From the NCBI GenBank assembly GCA_964035015.1, contig OZ036004.1, positions 14,877,419-14,941,418 on the forward strand: a stretch of 64,000 nt of DNA. The letters are read 5' to 3'. The stretch comes from Corallium rubrum. Lineage: Eukaryota > Cnidaria > Anthozoa > Scleralcyonacea > Coralliidae. Shown in pieces: positions 1-11,277 of the stretch; the stretch's first letter is position 1; each line of letters begins with the position of its first letter. The position numbers and the translations under genes are program-made. The notes beneath the pieces are model-generated. The model was not told the origin of the DNA, did no database searches, and was given only the letters and a program-made list of their open reading frames with translations.

Positions 1-520
1 AAAATATCATAGTCAAAATATATAATGAAACTTAAATACGGCGGGGGTTTTTTTTCAATAAACAACAGCTTGTGTAGAACGCAAACAACGGATCTTTGTG
101 CCTTTTAAAAGTGCTTCGCATCTTATGTAAGACACGTCCTGCATCTATAAGCCACCGCTTATCAACTCTCATATAAAAGGTGTTGTCGAGTTATATTATA
201 GCAAAATATTGCATAAAAAGAGTGAGGAATGTGGCGTAGGCCAAGCTCTAAATTATATGTTTGGTATTAAAAATATAGTATTTTGATAATCTTCTACAAA
301 TATTGGCATCATTAGGAAAACGATTCATAGAGTTACGGTGTGAATAAATGTTTGGTCGCGTGAGTTTAATCGGTAGAGTTGACGTATACCTTCTGAAACA
401 AACACACGAAGTGGACAGTAGCCATTATCTTCATGACTGAAACACACAACTAAAGAAAAAACAGTACCAAAACTTTCGGTTTGATATGAAATGATTAACG
501 ATAATTAAAGTGAGCATGTT
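1..520. other. No gene recognised
   Basis: AT-rich sequence with no open frame that resembles a known protein and no clear repeat structure. It forms the upstream flank of the RING-finger ORF. Confidence 0.5.
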
Positions 521-527
521 CCAACGT

Positions 528-535
528 TATAAATA
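528..535 (+). promoter_or_regulatory. TATA box of the RING-finger ORF
   Basis: TATAAATA lies 49 bases upstream of the first ATG (584) of the RING-finger ORF. The spacing suits a start site near 560 with a very short 5' leader. No other promoter element was identified. Confidence 0.45.
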
Positions 536-583
536 CGGAACGAACCGCATAACGTCACACATACACACATATCTCTGTTGAAT

Positions 584-979
584 ATGGACCTAGTTAGAGT
601 GCTACCATCACCCGAGACTGTGTTGCCTGATGAAATACACGCTGAATATTTGTTTGCGTTCTTAGCAACTGCTGAGAGTTCAAACCTCGAAGACGAAGAT
701 TGCCACTTTTGCCTGGAAAACGTTAAGCAAAGACAGGAAAAAGCCTTCGCTACATCACGCTGTAGCCATTTTACGCACGCTGCTTGTCTAAGCAGATGGA
801 TGCTGACATCAGGCTCCAAATGGGAAAAACATACACGATGCGCTTATGTCTGACGCCAGCAGTTCGTCGAGTCGAATTTTTGCTTCCTGTGTTTGAAAGC
901 AACGAGAGAGGAAGACTCTTTTAAGAGCCACCAAATCATTGAAAGAATAAAACGAATATTCTCATGCCTAAAAACTTAA
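584..979 (+). pseudogene. RING-finger (RING-H2-like) protein, premature stop
   Basis: The frame opens at ATG 584 (an in-frame TTG at 578 is less likely) and runs 89 codons to TGA at 851-853. It holds the first half of a zinc-binding RING: CHFC, then about 20 residues later CSHFTHAAC followed by LSRWM, which fits the C-x2-C ... C-x-H-x2-H-x2-C part of RING-H2 ubiquitin ligases. The last cysteine pair is damaged: CAYV then the stop, where a CxxC is expected. The same frame continues past the stop for 41 codons to TAA 977-979, with more cysteines (NFCFLCL) and an AATAAA at 946, so a nonsense mutation in a once longer protein is likely. RING ligases transfer ubiquitin from an E2; no partner can be named. 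The TATA-led, intronless, short form would suit a gene of a virus or large transposon, but nothing proves that. Confidence 0.5.
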
Positions 980-984
980 AAAAG

Positions 985-1882
985 GAGGTGTATACTCCAG
1001 AAACCCCACACAGGAAAGACAACGTTTGTCAAACATTTGCTTAATTAGGAGGCTAAGCTATGAATACTAACGACATTAGGGGTAGAGTATCTGAAAGGGG
1101 GACGAAGGATGACGACGTCAACGCTCATTAAAAATTCCGTAATTGATTGATTGATTGAAAACTTTAGTAAAACAGGTTGCCCGTTCAGTTACAAAGACTG
1201 GTATTCAGAGGGGCCGTGAATTATGTATCCTCCAGATAGGGGAGGGGGGTTAAGACGGTGCTTAGGGAGGCCAAGAGGAATTTTGGAGTGCATAAATAGA
1301 TGCCAAAGGATATTTGAGGGTGCCTTGGGTTCTTTCGGGTGTATCTCTAGAACGGGACAACTTTACGAATATAAGTCTCTCTGGGACACATGTCCCGCAA
1401 AAGGATATTAATACGTACATTAAATGCGAGAAACTTCAATCTACACGTTTATTTCACGTAAGTAATTTATTTAACTTAAAACACAATTTAACTTTCGATT
1501 AACTCAATAATGTTCCCATAACACATATAACATTAATTCAGATTGCTTTTCGTCGTTAAGTTTCCAGACATTTCAAGAAGGCACTCCTCGTAAGCCTCCC
1601 GAGGATTCTTAACTTTATCGTACTCGTAAATTTTACACCAGTGTCTTCTACTTCGTACAGATACTGTAATGGCCTGCTAAACAGGACAGATATAGAAAGA
1701 ATACTTGGCGAGTAGTCCGAACTAATTTCAATGGAGGCCAATTTCAATGGGCTCGACCATTGTCTCTGAAGTTTTTTGAGAGTATTTATTTAAACTGTCT
1801 CTCTGGTTTCGTAATTTCAGCGCCTGCCCCACTTCGTTGAACTCTATCCAGATTCGCTCGCAGAGTTTGGAAGCTTGGCACA
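985..1882. other. Intergenic, nothing recognised
   Basis: Open frames here are short, overlap on both strands and match no family I recognise. The stretch ends at the 9-bp duplication (1883-1891) that flanks the next element. Confidence 0.5.
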
Positions 1883-2096
1883 TCAATAGCGCAGCCTCGT
1901 CCCCAGGCGCTTTGTTTGCTACGCCGTTGCGTGAGGCGCGCGTGGAATTGGCAGTCGAGAGCACACGAGGGGACGGGGAAGCGCCTGGCAGAAAACGTGT
2001 CGAAAAGTGAGATTTCGGTCGAAATGTGAGTTTTGGAAGCTTTCTGTGAGTTTTGGGTGTTTGTAGCAATCGTGCACTCGTACTGTCGAAGAAGCA

Positions 2097-5000
2097 TGGA
2101 TGAAATCGATGAATCTCTTCAGAAAATGACTTTTGAAGGTAAATTAGTGTGGATCTTTTTCATTAGATATTTATATATTCCTGCACGATCACGTTTAATA
2201 CGTTTAATACTAGAATAGCCATTGAATATATGATTTAAATTTGCATAAATACTAAAAGGCCTTCGATATGTTGTATCTTCTTTGTCCACAATTGTATATA
2301 AAGAGTAAAATATTGTGTTGACTTCACAGATTGGCCCGTGGAACTCGACCCCGATCCCGATACGCCACCTGAGGAAGCTCAAGGTAAATGAAAATAAAGT
2401 TTTTACTGCAATGTCTTTAATATTGACTAGTTTAAGCCAATAAGTGAATGTTGTTGCTTAATCTTATTATTTGAAATACTTTTTAAACAAGAAAGGTTCT
2501 ATAAAATATCACGTATAGCGATATAAATTATTGTATTTATTAGTCAAAATTATTCATAAAAACAATAACAATGGACCTTTTCGATAATTACGTCACACTT
2601 CATGAAAACGAGGCTCCCAGGCGAAAGTTTCACAATTTTGATTAACATAGTAATCCCGTCATATCTGTTTATGGAAGATGGCTAATAACGTCCAAACTCT
2701 ATATGGTAGGAATACATGTACGTATGTTGTTAGGCGTTTCATAAGCTTTCATTTGATGTATATTTTAAGTTTCTGTGTTGTGTGTAACTTTTTAAAATGT
2801 CCAAAATGTTCGCACCATTGCTCGTCAAGTAATAAATATGATATGGATTTCTCACAACCGTTGTAGAATTTCGAATACCGTTTTTAAAATATTTAACATA
2901 CAACTTTGAAACATATATCAAACAGAAGATACTGTAAAATGCTATTTGTGGTAGAACTTTCAAGTTTCTAGCTTAAGGGGAAGTATTTTAAAAATGAGAA
3001 AAATTAATGTTATCTTGGCCTGATGGATGAATTGTTAAGTTTGTTTTGTTTTGTTTTGTTTACAACTCAGACCAAGATAATAGTACGTTTTCCCATCAGT
3101 TTTAAAATACTTTCTCTTAAACTAAAAACTTGAAAGTTCTACCGCAAATAGCATTTTACAGTATCTTCTTTTTGATATATGTTTCAAAGTTGTGCGTTAT
3201 GTATTTTAAAAACAATATCCGAAATTCTGCAATAGTTCTGGGACTTCATTATTATTACTTGACGAGCAATGGTGCGAATATTTTGGACATTTTAAAAAGT
3301 TACACACAACATAGAAACTTAAAATATACATCAAATGAAAGCTTATGAAATGCCTAACAACATACGTACACGATGTGTTTCTACCATATATAGTTTGGAC
3401 GTTATTAGCCATCTTCTTCCATAAACAAATATGGCAGGTTACTACGATAATCAAAATTGTGAAACTTTGGCCTGGGAGCCTCGTTTTCATGCAGCGTGAC
3501 GTAATTATCGAAAAGGTCTATTGTCATTTACTTGTATCAGTCTATGAATCAGTATATCTCATAAAATATGTTCATTGGATATCAAAACTCTGTATAATAT
3601 ATATTCTCATTTTCTTAAAGTCCCTGATACTTTCCCTGCAACACCTGGCACACCATACAAAGAGGCAAGAACGCCACGAAGATCTGAATGACAACCCAAG
3701 AAAGTATTCACTGACACCTGAATCAAAATTGTCAGCTGGGTCAAAACCAAAACGATTGGCTAAACATGTTCAGCCTGGTAAGTTTTAACATACTGTAATA
3801 GTTTCAATATTTATAAGAGTCGTCACATGTAATCAGCGAACAACAATGATAATTTTTAACGATGATTTTGACATTTCCAGGTAATCCATCCAGCAAGCAA
3901 TGCACAGACAGAAGGATGAAGTTGTCTGAAGAAATTCAAAATGTTGTGGTCACTTCCAATGATTCCAATGAATTTGTCAAACAGTCTGATTTAATGGATT
4001 TACTAGATCTAACTGATGCAGACAAAAATCTGTTAACACGATGTGTTACTGTTAGTTTTGCTGAATGTACGAAGAAAACAATAACAACAGACAACAAAAA
4101 GCAGTAGGTATAATCCTGTAACATTTTAATAATAATATAACCTATTTGCCCTTATTTGCCCTGGTAATTAACCAATTGAATTGACCCTTTTAACCAAAAA
4201 GGCCCCTTTAGAATTTTACTATGGCTAAAGCCAGATGATTTTACTTGTCAAGCAAAGGCCCCTTGGGTTCAGAAGGTTAAAACATCCCAATATAAACATT
4301 TATCTTGGCTAAAATAAACCAGATTAGCTCTAAACATTCATATCTTCGTTGTCCTCTTGTGTTTACAGCATTTCTAATCAATGGACATATTAACCATAAA
4401 TAAACCCTAATTAGGGGGAAATGGCAAACTGCCTATTCTGCCTAGACACGTAATGCTAGACAATTTTTATCCACCCAGGTGATGAGCCCTGATGCAAAAA
4501 CTAGAATAATTATATAAATTATTATGTACTATCAACTTTTTTTGTTTGTGTTTTGTTTTCTGCTGGTGGGTTAAAAAAAGTTAAACAAATTATATGAACA
4601 GCTTTGGAATACAGTCATTTTGGTTTTTCAACCTCATTAAACTGATGAGTTTATCAATAGCATGAATCACTGGATTTGACTTATTGAGGAGCAAAGGTAC
4701 ATTTGGGCACCTGGTGTTGGCAAGAACAAAATACTACAATGCACTCGTGCTTCTCAATAATATTATGTTGGTGAATAGTCACTGCTATATACATGTATGT
4801 AGCTATCCTATACTTGTTCAGTAAAACTTTCTAGCATCAAGATAGGCTTTTTGACATGATTATTTCAATTTTACTTTACCACTGTTTAATTTATAACATG
4901 TATCAAACATATTTCTCTATATACAGTATGATAATAAAAATAAATGTTCTAAATCTCTGTTTAGGGTTGTCTACACCAACATCTCATTGCAGTCCAAGAC

Positions 5001-5226
5001 TTTGCCAACACCCAGTATTGTTAAAGAACTGTTTGCTGAGACTAGCAATGAAATATCAGAAATACAGAAGCAAATAGCTGAAGTAGAACAAAGTATGCTG
5101 CAGCAATTGCACGGCTTCACGTTCATGTATTGCAACACAAGACAAGCTTCTGCCAAATGCTCTTACATTGACAGTTTCATACTGTCGTTCCTACAATGTA
5201 ATAGAAAAAGAATAACCAAGACTTAA
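2097..5226 (+). CDS. Putative multi-exon gene inside the TIR element
   Basis: A chain of exon-like pieces follows the left TIR. Exon 1 (2097-2145) begins MDEIDESLQKM and ends at a GTAAAT donor. Exon 2 is about 2332-2382 (WPVELDPDPDTPPEE), exon 3 about 3622-3779 (SLTPESKLSAGSKPKRLAK), and exon 4 about 3882-4104, which meets TAG at 4105. A last piece near 4987-5226 contains a likely coiled coil (EISEIQKQIAEVEQSMLQQ). The junctions from exon 1 to exon 4 are all phase 1, which supports real splicing. Exon 3 needs one frameshift, and the nested foldback element sits in the intron before it. The protein is acidic and proline-rich at the start and of no family I recognise. It may be an accessory protein of the transposon. 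Confidence 0.35.
2568..3524. mobile_element. Foldback element (long inverted repeat), copy 1
   Basis: The segment is nearly a palindrome about 3046. The left arm begins ACAATGGACCTTTTCG and the right arm, reversed, begins ACAATAGACCTTTTCG. Homology continues inwards for about 400 bp per arm, around a short loop containing (TTTTG)n at 3043-3060. Translations of the two arms look like mirrored ORFs; these are artefacts of the palindrome, not genes. A relative lies at about 12.43-14.56 kb. Confidence 0.75.
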
Positions 5227-5356
5227 ATTAAATTGTAACTGGCACTTAGCCTTTATAAGGGGATACATTGATGAGAATGTCAGAATGTCAGAGATACATA
5301 ATTTCAAGTCACGAAAACAACGTCAACAAGGGCATATAAGTAAAAGAATTACACAC

Positions 5357-5680
5357 CTTTGATTTGCGACATTTGAATATTTCTTCAATACATGCCTTTG
5401 TTTCTTCTTCGTGCAATATTCGGAGCATTCGTATCGAACTCTGGTGGTCATTTTCAGTAAAATCCGTGTTGTGTTTTATACGAAAATGATGATGAATACC
5501 ACTCTGCTCAAAGAATTCCTTCTTTTCTAAACAGAATTCTTTTGTACACAACACTTAAATTCCAGATCTGAACGCACTGTGGATTGGTCGTTCCATTCCA
5601 GAGAGCGTAGAACGCACATCTTCAAGATCATTGTCCCCAAAAAACTGCACGTCACCTGCCACTGAACAATGTTCCGCCAT
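5357..5680 (-). pseudogene. Exon of a convergent gene starting at the right TIR
   Basis: On the minus strand an ATG at 5680, just inside the right TIR, opens a frame reading MAEHCSVAGDVQFFGDNDLE. It reaches a stop at 5555-5557 and then continues in the same frame (CTKEFCLEKKEFFEQ, later EEETKACIEEIFKC) to an AAAG|GTGTGT donor-like site near 5357. One nonsense change would explain the break. It mirrors the plus-strand gene that starts at the left TIR, so this element seems to have carried two converging genes. The family is not recognised. Confidence 0.35.
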
Positions 5681-5829
5681 TTTGAATACATTTTCTGCCG
5701 GGCGCTCCCTCACTTTTCCCCCGCGTCTCCCCTCGCGTGTTTCCACGCGCTCTCGACTGCCAATTCCACGCGCGCCTCACGCAACGGCGTAGCAAACAAA
5801 GCGCCTGGGGTCGAGGATGTCAATAGCGC

Positions 5830-6070
5830 CCACGCTCCATTACATCGTGATGACGGCGGTCTACTGCCGGAAGCCTATTTGCATCTTTTTGATAGATAAC
5901 GTCATCAATGGTTGTATGAGAGTATAAATACGGGACCTGTCTTCACAACGATCACCCCTCCTGATGAAGACAGTAGATCGGAGTGTCGAAATGTTGGGTC
6001 ATGAACAGTAACTTTTTAAGCTACGTTCAAAAAACGTTTCAGCCAGGGTAGCGTTAAACTATGTATGATT
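5830..6070 (+). mobile_element. Penelope-like element end fragment
   Basis: This short block has the layout of a PLE end repeat: a short leader, then a hammerhead-like core at 5961-5991, then a tail. No PLE coding sequence follows it, so it is a truncated or solo end. It abuts the right end of the 1892-5819 element. Confidence 0.35.
5955..6001 (+). ncRNA. Hammerhead ribozyme-like core
   Basis: CTGATGA at 5961-5967 is followed after about 20 bases by GAAAT at 5988-5992. The stretch between can fold as stem II (GACAG...GTGTC style pairing, imperfect). CTGANGA then GAAA is the conserved hammerhead core, and PLEs are known to carry such ribozymes in their end repeats. The cleavage-site strand was not confidently located. 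Confidence 0.35.
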
Positions 6071-6074
6071 CTGA

Positions 6075-7081
6075 CTGCGTTGGGAATTTATTTGCTGATT
6101 ATGTAAATTGACAGAACAAGGCCTGAAGTAAACGCTAGCGAATGGCCAACAATGCAAAACCTTTCGGAATTATCGCATTCCCTGACACGGTTTTGTGGAC
6201 AACTTGAAGAAAATCATCAAAGAAATTTTCTCTAAGTTGCAACGGCGCTAAAAAAAAGTAAACTTTAAATTTTACCTTCAGTCACAAACATTACAAGTCA
6301 TTTCTCCAACACTATTCCCTCGTTTTTGATAACTTTTTTTTATTTCATAAAAGTTTTTTTTCTGGTGAAATTGCGTACTATGGTTGGCTGAAATGCGTCA
6401 CGTGCCGGTCCGTTATTTTCGGGTAATAAATTGGTCCGGTTTACGAGTTTCGTCAGTTATTTTTGGTCACCAAAGAAATAATATTTTGAAACGCCAGAAA
6501 TTAAGCACTAGGACTCATGTACGAGTCGGGTGATGAAAAATCCTAAATTAAGTTTGCCAGGCTACTAGCATGGGCATTTGGCTAGCAGATTTCAGTAACA
6601 TGGTCCCTACTTTTCAAAAAGTGGGCCCTGGTCACCAGGACCCATCCTGCTCGTAAAAGAAAACAATATGTTTTCACAACGGCTGCAAAACAAAGTGAGT
6701 AATTTTAATTTGTATTATTACTTGTTCCGATCTAATAAGAACATGCTTGACCTCGATCTCTTATTTGATATTTACAACACTTGGTCTGTATTTGAGTATT
6801 AATGGGGCTGTGTTTTATTAGTCGATAATTCGTGTATGCAGAATGCTGTGATTTTGTTGTATTTCGCATTGTGCAAATGTCGTGTGTATTTAAAATTGAA
6901 TCGTTAACATTGGTAAGTTATTACAACGAATGTTTTTACGAAGTACAGAAAATATTGAAGGTGATGAACTCATTAAACTGAAGGTGAACTGCTGGATTTT
7001 GAAGAACAAATTTACTGACTTATCGACTGGTTTAACTAAAAGCCCTTATTTTAAAAAGCCCTTACTATTGAAACGTGCATG
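6075..7081. other. No gene recognised
   Basis: Unique-looking AT-rich sequence. A 66-codon frame at 6930-7130 is interrupted by the PLE insertion point at 7095 and resembles nothing known. Confidence 0.4.
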
Positions 7082-7119
7082 TTTAAAACTTATAGTAAAG
7101 TTAGATATACTGCCGAAAC

Positions 7120-7185
7120 AGAAAACGTAGGAGTCTAACGTTTCGAGCGAAGGCCCTTCGTCAGAGAAAAACGGAAAGAGTGTAA
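7120..7185 (-). ncRNA. Hammerhead ribozyme core in the left PLE end
   Basis: Read on the minus strand, CTCTGACGA, a short stem-loop and CGAAACG occupy 7166-7138. It mirrors the copy at the right end, with small flanking differences. CTGACGA plus GAAAC is the C-U-G-A-N-G-A ... G-A-A-A hammerhead core. Confidence 0.5.
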
Positions 7186-7444
7186 ACAAACAATGAGCTT
7201 ATATAGGAAAGGTAATCATATGACCAAAAATAAGCCAATCAGATGAGATGCGAAAAATTAGCTAATCAAATCAAAATAACAATAACAAATCGATAATGAG
7301 ATGCGAAAGACATTTGCTATTCATACAGTCGATGAGCAAGAAGGAGGGGGTGTAAAAAGGATGAGCGAGAGTAAAAATAGATAAATATATAAAGTGAAAA
7401 CGCTGTTTATGTCCGCCCTTGCTAAACAGAAACAATGTCTTCAG

Positions 7445-7802
7445 AGGTGTTAAATAAAAGAAAAACGTTCATTGAGTCCGTGAAGATGAATGGTACCAAT
7501 TTTGAAAATGAATGCTTCTAGTCTATTGCGGCTGACATTACCGCCAGAAATGGGTGAGATGGCACAAACTTGCATGTCCGAAATACAATGGTTGCATGGC
7601 ACTATTGAAATGTCGGGCAACAGGCTTGTCAACATCATTGTTCCTCACAGAACGAAGATGTTCAGCAAACCTGTCAGATAAACGTCTGCCAGTTTACAGT
7701 AAATGATGTTGGAAGAGATGCAAGTAAAATTATGCTGAATAACAAAATTAGATTTAGGTCCCAAAATACATGTAGCGTAGTTAAGAAAGGAACACGTGTA
7801 AC
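7445..7802 (-). pseudogene. PLE GIY-YIG endonuclease part, frameshifted
   Basis: Below the MITE the minus strand resumes the polyprotein. In mixed frames one reads NIIYC, then a block equivalent to a G-E-T-G-R-R-L/D-R-F-x-E-H-L region (about 7690-7660), then RNNDVDKPV (about 7640-7610). The C-terminal tail is RNRLEAFIFKIGTI with HGLNERFSF before the stop at about 7452. That order matches the GIY-YIG nuclease at the C-terminus of endonuclease-positive PLEs. At least two frameshifts break it. The 302-bp MITE split it from the RT half. Confidence 0.75.
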
Positions 7803-8104
7803 CATAGTCAATCGAGATATGGTCTGGAAACTCGGCAAACTTCAAAGTGCTTATAATGAGCTGTGATTTTATGTTGAACCGTACCTTACACCGTGCACAT
7901 CCTTTGTTTTAGGTTTATTAATATTTCAGTAAATAGCACGGTTGGGTGATTGAACTGAAACATTGCTATTGGACAATTCGTTCATTATACTAAAATACAA
8001 TGTGTTCAGTGACCGTGTACCGTGCACAAAAATGCATAACGGCGAACAAAAAGATAGGCCAAAGACTTTAGCTGAGTTTCCAGACCATATCTCGATTGAC
8101 TATG
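7803..8104. mobile_element. Palindromic MITE, 302 bp, 7-bp target duplication, copy 1
   Basis: The ends read CATAGTCAATCGAG and its complement, with TIRs continuing through GATATGGTCTGGAAACTC. GTGTAAC flanks both sides (7796-7802 and 8105-8111). It interrupts the PLE endonuclease. A second copy in opposite orientation lies at 13540-13839. It has no coding capacity. Confidence 0.85.
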
Positions 8105-9715
8105 GTGTAACAACGGGTACGGGAGCAAGAAAAAGTACCCGCTGGTGCCAATAGATTTTTTCTAAGGGCACTACGCACTAAACCATCAAGAATATTTTTA
8201 TTACGCCGAAAAGAGATTAAAGGGTTGTCGGTGAAAATAGCTGACGTTTCAGGATCATTCTTTAGGATGTGGAAATTGTGGCTAATGATATCCTTAACTT
8301 TGTAGTTGAAAGGATGAAATGTGAGAAGTAATGGTATTTTCGTGTCAGAAACTCTTTCTAAAGGTTGTTTTAAAGTGTCAGGACGAGGAATACTAGATGC
8401 TTTGTTAATAGCAGTGTCTAACAGGTGGGTGGGATAGCCACGCTGAACAAAAAAGGATCTCATTTCCAAACATTTGGTCTCAAAGTCTTTGTCATCACTG
8501 CATAGGCGGCGAAGTCGCAGAAATTGAGAGTATGGAATGGTTTGTTTAGTGTGTTTGGGATGAGAGGATGAAAATAAAAGGTAACTATGTGAATCGGTCG
8601 GCTTATAAGAGACAGAAGTCATGAGCGAATGATCACTAATCGATACCAAGATATCCAGGAACGACACACAGGTTTCAGGAAATCGTTAACATAATTACTA
8701 AATCGCTCTAAATTCACACGTGAGCACGATGCTGTTCCGAAACGATCATCTATGTATCTCTTAAAGAGATCAGGAAAGGGTCCAGTGTATCGTTCAAAGA
8801 TTTGTTTTTCAACATAACCAACAAATAAGTTTGCATAGCTAGGGCCCATTTTGGTACCCATTGCTACTCCACTAATCTGTTGGTAATGTTCACCATCAAA
8901 TGAAAAATTATTGAGGGTGAGTACAAGTTTTGCCAAGCCAACTAATGTAGTGGTGGATGGTTCCAAAACGGTGCGTTGATTAAAGAAAAACTTCAAAGCT
9001 TCCAGAATATCACGGTGAGGAATGACCGTGTAGAGAGACTTAACATCCATGGTGAAAATGAGTTTACAGGAACCGCTGAAATGTATTTGGTCGAAAATCT
9101 GTAGAGCATGTTTTGTATCTTTGATATAAGAAGGCAACTTCTTCACCAAAGGTGACATAACATTGTCTAAAAAGCTGGAAATGGGTTCAGTAGGACAGCT
9201 GCAAGCTAGCCGAGACGATCGGCCTGCCAGGATTGTTAGGTTTATGAATTTTAGGTAAAAAATAGATAACTGGTGTTCTAGGAGTGGTGATTATCAGGTT
9301 GGAGGCAGAGGGAGGCAATTCACCGGCTTGAATAAGATTGTTAATGGTAGTTTTAACAGTTTTTTGGTGAGTAGGGGTGGAATCGGAACTTAACTTAGTG
9401 TAAAAGGAGGCATCGCTGAGTTGACGAAGAGCTTCTTGTCGGTACAAGTCAGAGCTCCAGACAACAACGGCACCACCTTTGTCCGCAGGTTTGATGACAA
9501 CGTCATTACGACTATGCAATGATTGAAAAGCTATAAGTTCCTCTTTATTGAGGTTGGAAGCCCTTTTGGGGCGTCAATGGTTTAATCTGTCAATTTCATG
9601 GCGGCACTGTCGAACAAAAAGATCAAGAGATGAAAATTGGCTTTCAGGTGGAGACCAAGAAGACTTTTTAGGGTTGATTTCCTCAAAGACATCCTTATTA
9701 AAGGTGGAGGACTGA
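8105..9715 (-). pseudogene. PLE polyprotein, N-terminal and reverse transcriptase part
   Basis: Reading from 9715 downwards: an N-terminal block (NKDVFEEINPKKSSW), then IKPADKGGAVVVW and YFLPKIHKP near 9500-9250, then RT motifs FTMDVKSLYT (about 9040), GVAMGTKMGPSYANLF (about 8850) and RYIDDRF (about 8750). A thumb-like region follows, ending in a cysteine-bearing linker (CSRTRC) just before the MITE at 8104. IKPADKGG and the MGTKMGPSYANLF form of the RT motif are hallmarks of PLEs. The frame is broken near 9575, 9170 and 8640, so no functional enzyme is made. RT copies the element RNA at a nick made by its own endonuclease. Confidence 0.85.
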
Positions 9716-10089
9716 TTATGAAAATGGGCTTTTGGGCGGGGGGGTTTTTGTTGTTTTTTTTGTTTTTTTTGTTTTTTTTTGTTGTTGTTTTTTTATTTAA
9801 CACCTCTGAAGACATTGTTTCTGTTTAGCAAGGGCGGACATAAACAGCGTTTTCACTTTATATATTTATCTATTTTTACTCTCGCTCATCCTTTTTACAC
9901 CCCCTCCTTCTTGCTCATCGACGGTATGAATAGCAAATGTCTTTCGCATCTCATTATCGATTTGTTATTGTTATTTTGATTTGATTAGCTAATTTTTCGT
10001 ATCTCGTTATCAATTTGTTGTCATTTTCAACGGATTGGCTTATTTTTGGTCCCACGATTACCTTTCCTATATAAGCTCATTGTTTGTTT

Positions 10090-10160
10090 ACACTCTTTAC
10101 GTTTCTCTCTGACGAAGGGCCTTCGCTCGAAACGACTCCTACGTTCTCTGTTTCGGCAGT
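10090..10160 (+). ncRNA. Hammerhead ribozyme core in the right PLE end
   Basis: CTGACGA at 10109-10115, a GGGC/GCTC stem with a CTTC loop, then GAAAC at 10129-10133. Being in inverted end repeats, the two ribozyme copies lie on opposite strands. Confidence 0.5.
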
Positions 10161-10244
10161 ATATCTAACATTACTATATTTCGATTGTTGTTTCTACACT
10201 GCCTACGCAGCACGCTACTTTTATTACACTATTTAAAACTTATA

Positions 10245-11275
10245 TATGGTTTACTATTTCTTTCCTACTGAAGGTATGTCAAGCGTAAACAATTTGTGTT
10301 TCAACCTTGTCAAGTGTCAAAATACTGTTATACTGCTATCTTGAAATCTGCTAGGCATTCTGGAGTACCTTGAGCGGTGACGTCAGATTTAAGTACCAGT
10401 CTCATATACGCGCGTGTTTCAGAACGACAGGTCTAACGCTGGAGTTTGACTATCCCGAAAGCAATAGCAATATAAAAGCAATATATCCGACTGAGGATTG
10501 TATGTCACGCTATACGAATAGGTTTGTTAATTAAAAAAAGAACAAATAAATAAAACTCTTATTAACCTTGACTGCTTGTTCATTACGAGAAAATATCAGA
10601 GCTCGGTCTTTTATATGAAGACCTCGCCTGCGGGATCGGTTCGTACTGTTAACCCCTCGGTCTGATATTTTTCTGCCATGGCCGCACTCTTGGTTAATAA
10701 GAAGTTAATAAAATAATTCAAAAGAATGCTTACTTGATTTGAAGTTTTTCTTGTAAAAGAAAACTTTGCAGAAAAGTAACAATGATGTTAAATAAATCAT
10801 CTGAAACAGCTTCAACTGCCACCGTGCACCATGTGAGTAAAGTCCCAATACAACGCAAAGACACCTACAATAAGATATATTTCCATGTAAGGCAAATTTA
10901 CCTCGACCAGGAGATTATGTTTTTACCTCCGTTTGTTTGCTTGTCTGTTTGCCTGTCACCAGGTAACTCAAAAGGTTTTGAACCAGTCTTGACGTAACTT
11001 TGTGGAAGGGTTGGCCATAGACCAAGGACTAACCAATTATATTTTGATTGAGGTTGGTCGGTTGAGAATTGGAGAAGAATTTCACAAAAATCTTGCGGTC
11101 AACAAGATTCTCCGTGTAGAAAATATGAATGAAAAAATGCGCTTAACTATCTGTATATTATACAAAATTTAACTGAATATTTAGCTGAATTAAAAACAAC
11201 AATGGACTTTAAGTGAATATGACACGAAAATTAAGTTTGCCTAATTTGAAAGAACACCTAAAATGACAAAGTAAC
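10245..11275. other. No gene recognised
   Basis: Flank of the PLE insertion. The 71-codon frame at 10782-10997 matches nothing I know and has no splice or promoter context. Confidence 0.4.
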
Positions 11276-11277
11276 CT

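Larger units (their letters stand above)
1892..5819. mobile_element. TIR DNA transposon, 3.9 kb, 9-bp target duplication
   Basis: The two ends are long imperfect inverted repeats of roughly 100-130 bp (1892-2010 and 5688-5819). The left end starts CAGCCTCGTCCCCAGGCGC and the right end, reversed, starts CATCCTCGACCCCAGGCGC. The same 9 bases, TCAATAGCG, flank both sides (1883-1891 and 5820-5828), which is a target-site duplication. Inside are small spliced reading frames starting close to each end and pointing towards each other, plus a nested foldback element (2568-3524). No DDE transposase was recognised, so it is probably non-autonomous or degraded. A 9-bp duplication is usual for Mutator-like and near that of hAT and P elements (8 bp), so the superfamily is open. 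Confidence 0.7.
7095..10231 (-). mobile_element. Penelope-like retroelement with inverted end repeats
   Basis: The two ends are inverted copies of each other over about 350-400 bp (7100-7455 and 9800-10190), and each holds a hammerhead core. The 13 bases TTTAAAACTTATA flank the element (7082-7094 and 10232-10244) as a target-site duplication. Between the ends the minus strand codes for a PLE polyprotein: N-terminal domain, reverse transcriptase, then a GIY-YIG endonuclease. PLEs use direct or inverted pseudo-LTRs and vary in duplication length, so the layout fits. Frameshifts and a MITE in the endonuclease show the copy is dead. Confidence 0.9.

Noticed and set aside
1223-1502. Two overlapping 62-codon frames
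   Set aside because: Unrelated overlapping frames without any domain or context.
2678-3490. Mirrored ORFs such as KVLPQIAFYSIF on both strands
   Set aside because: Result of the foldback palindrome; no protein family and no codon bias.
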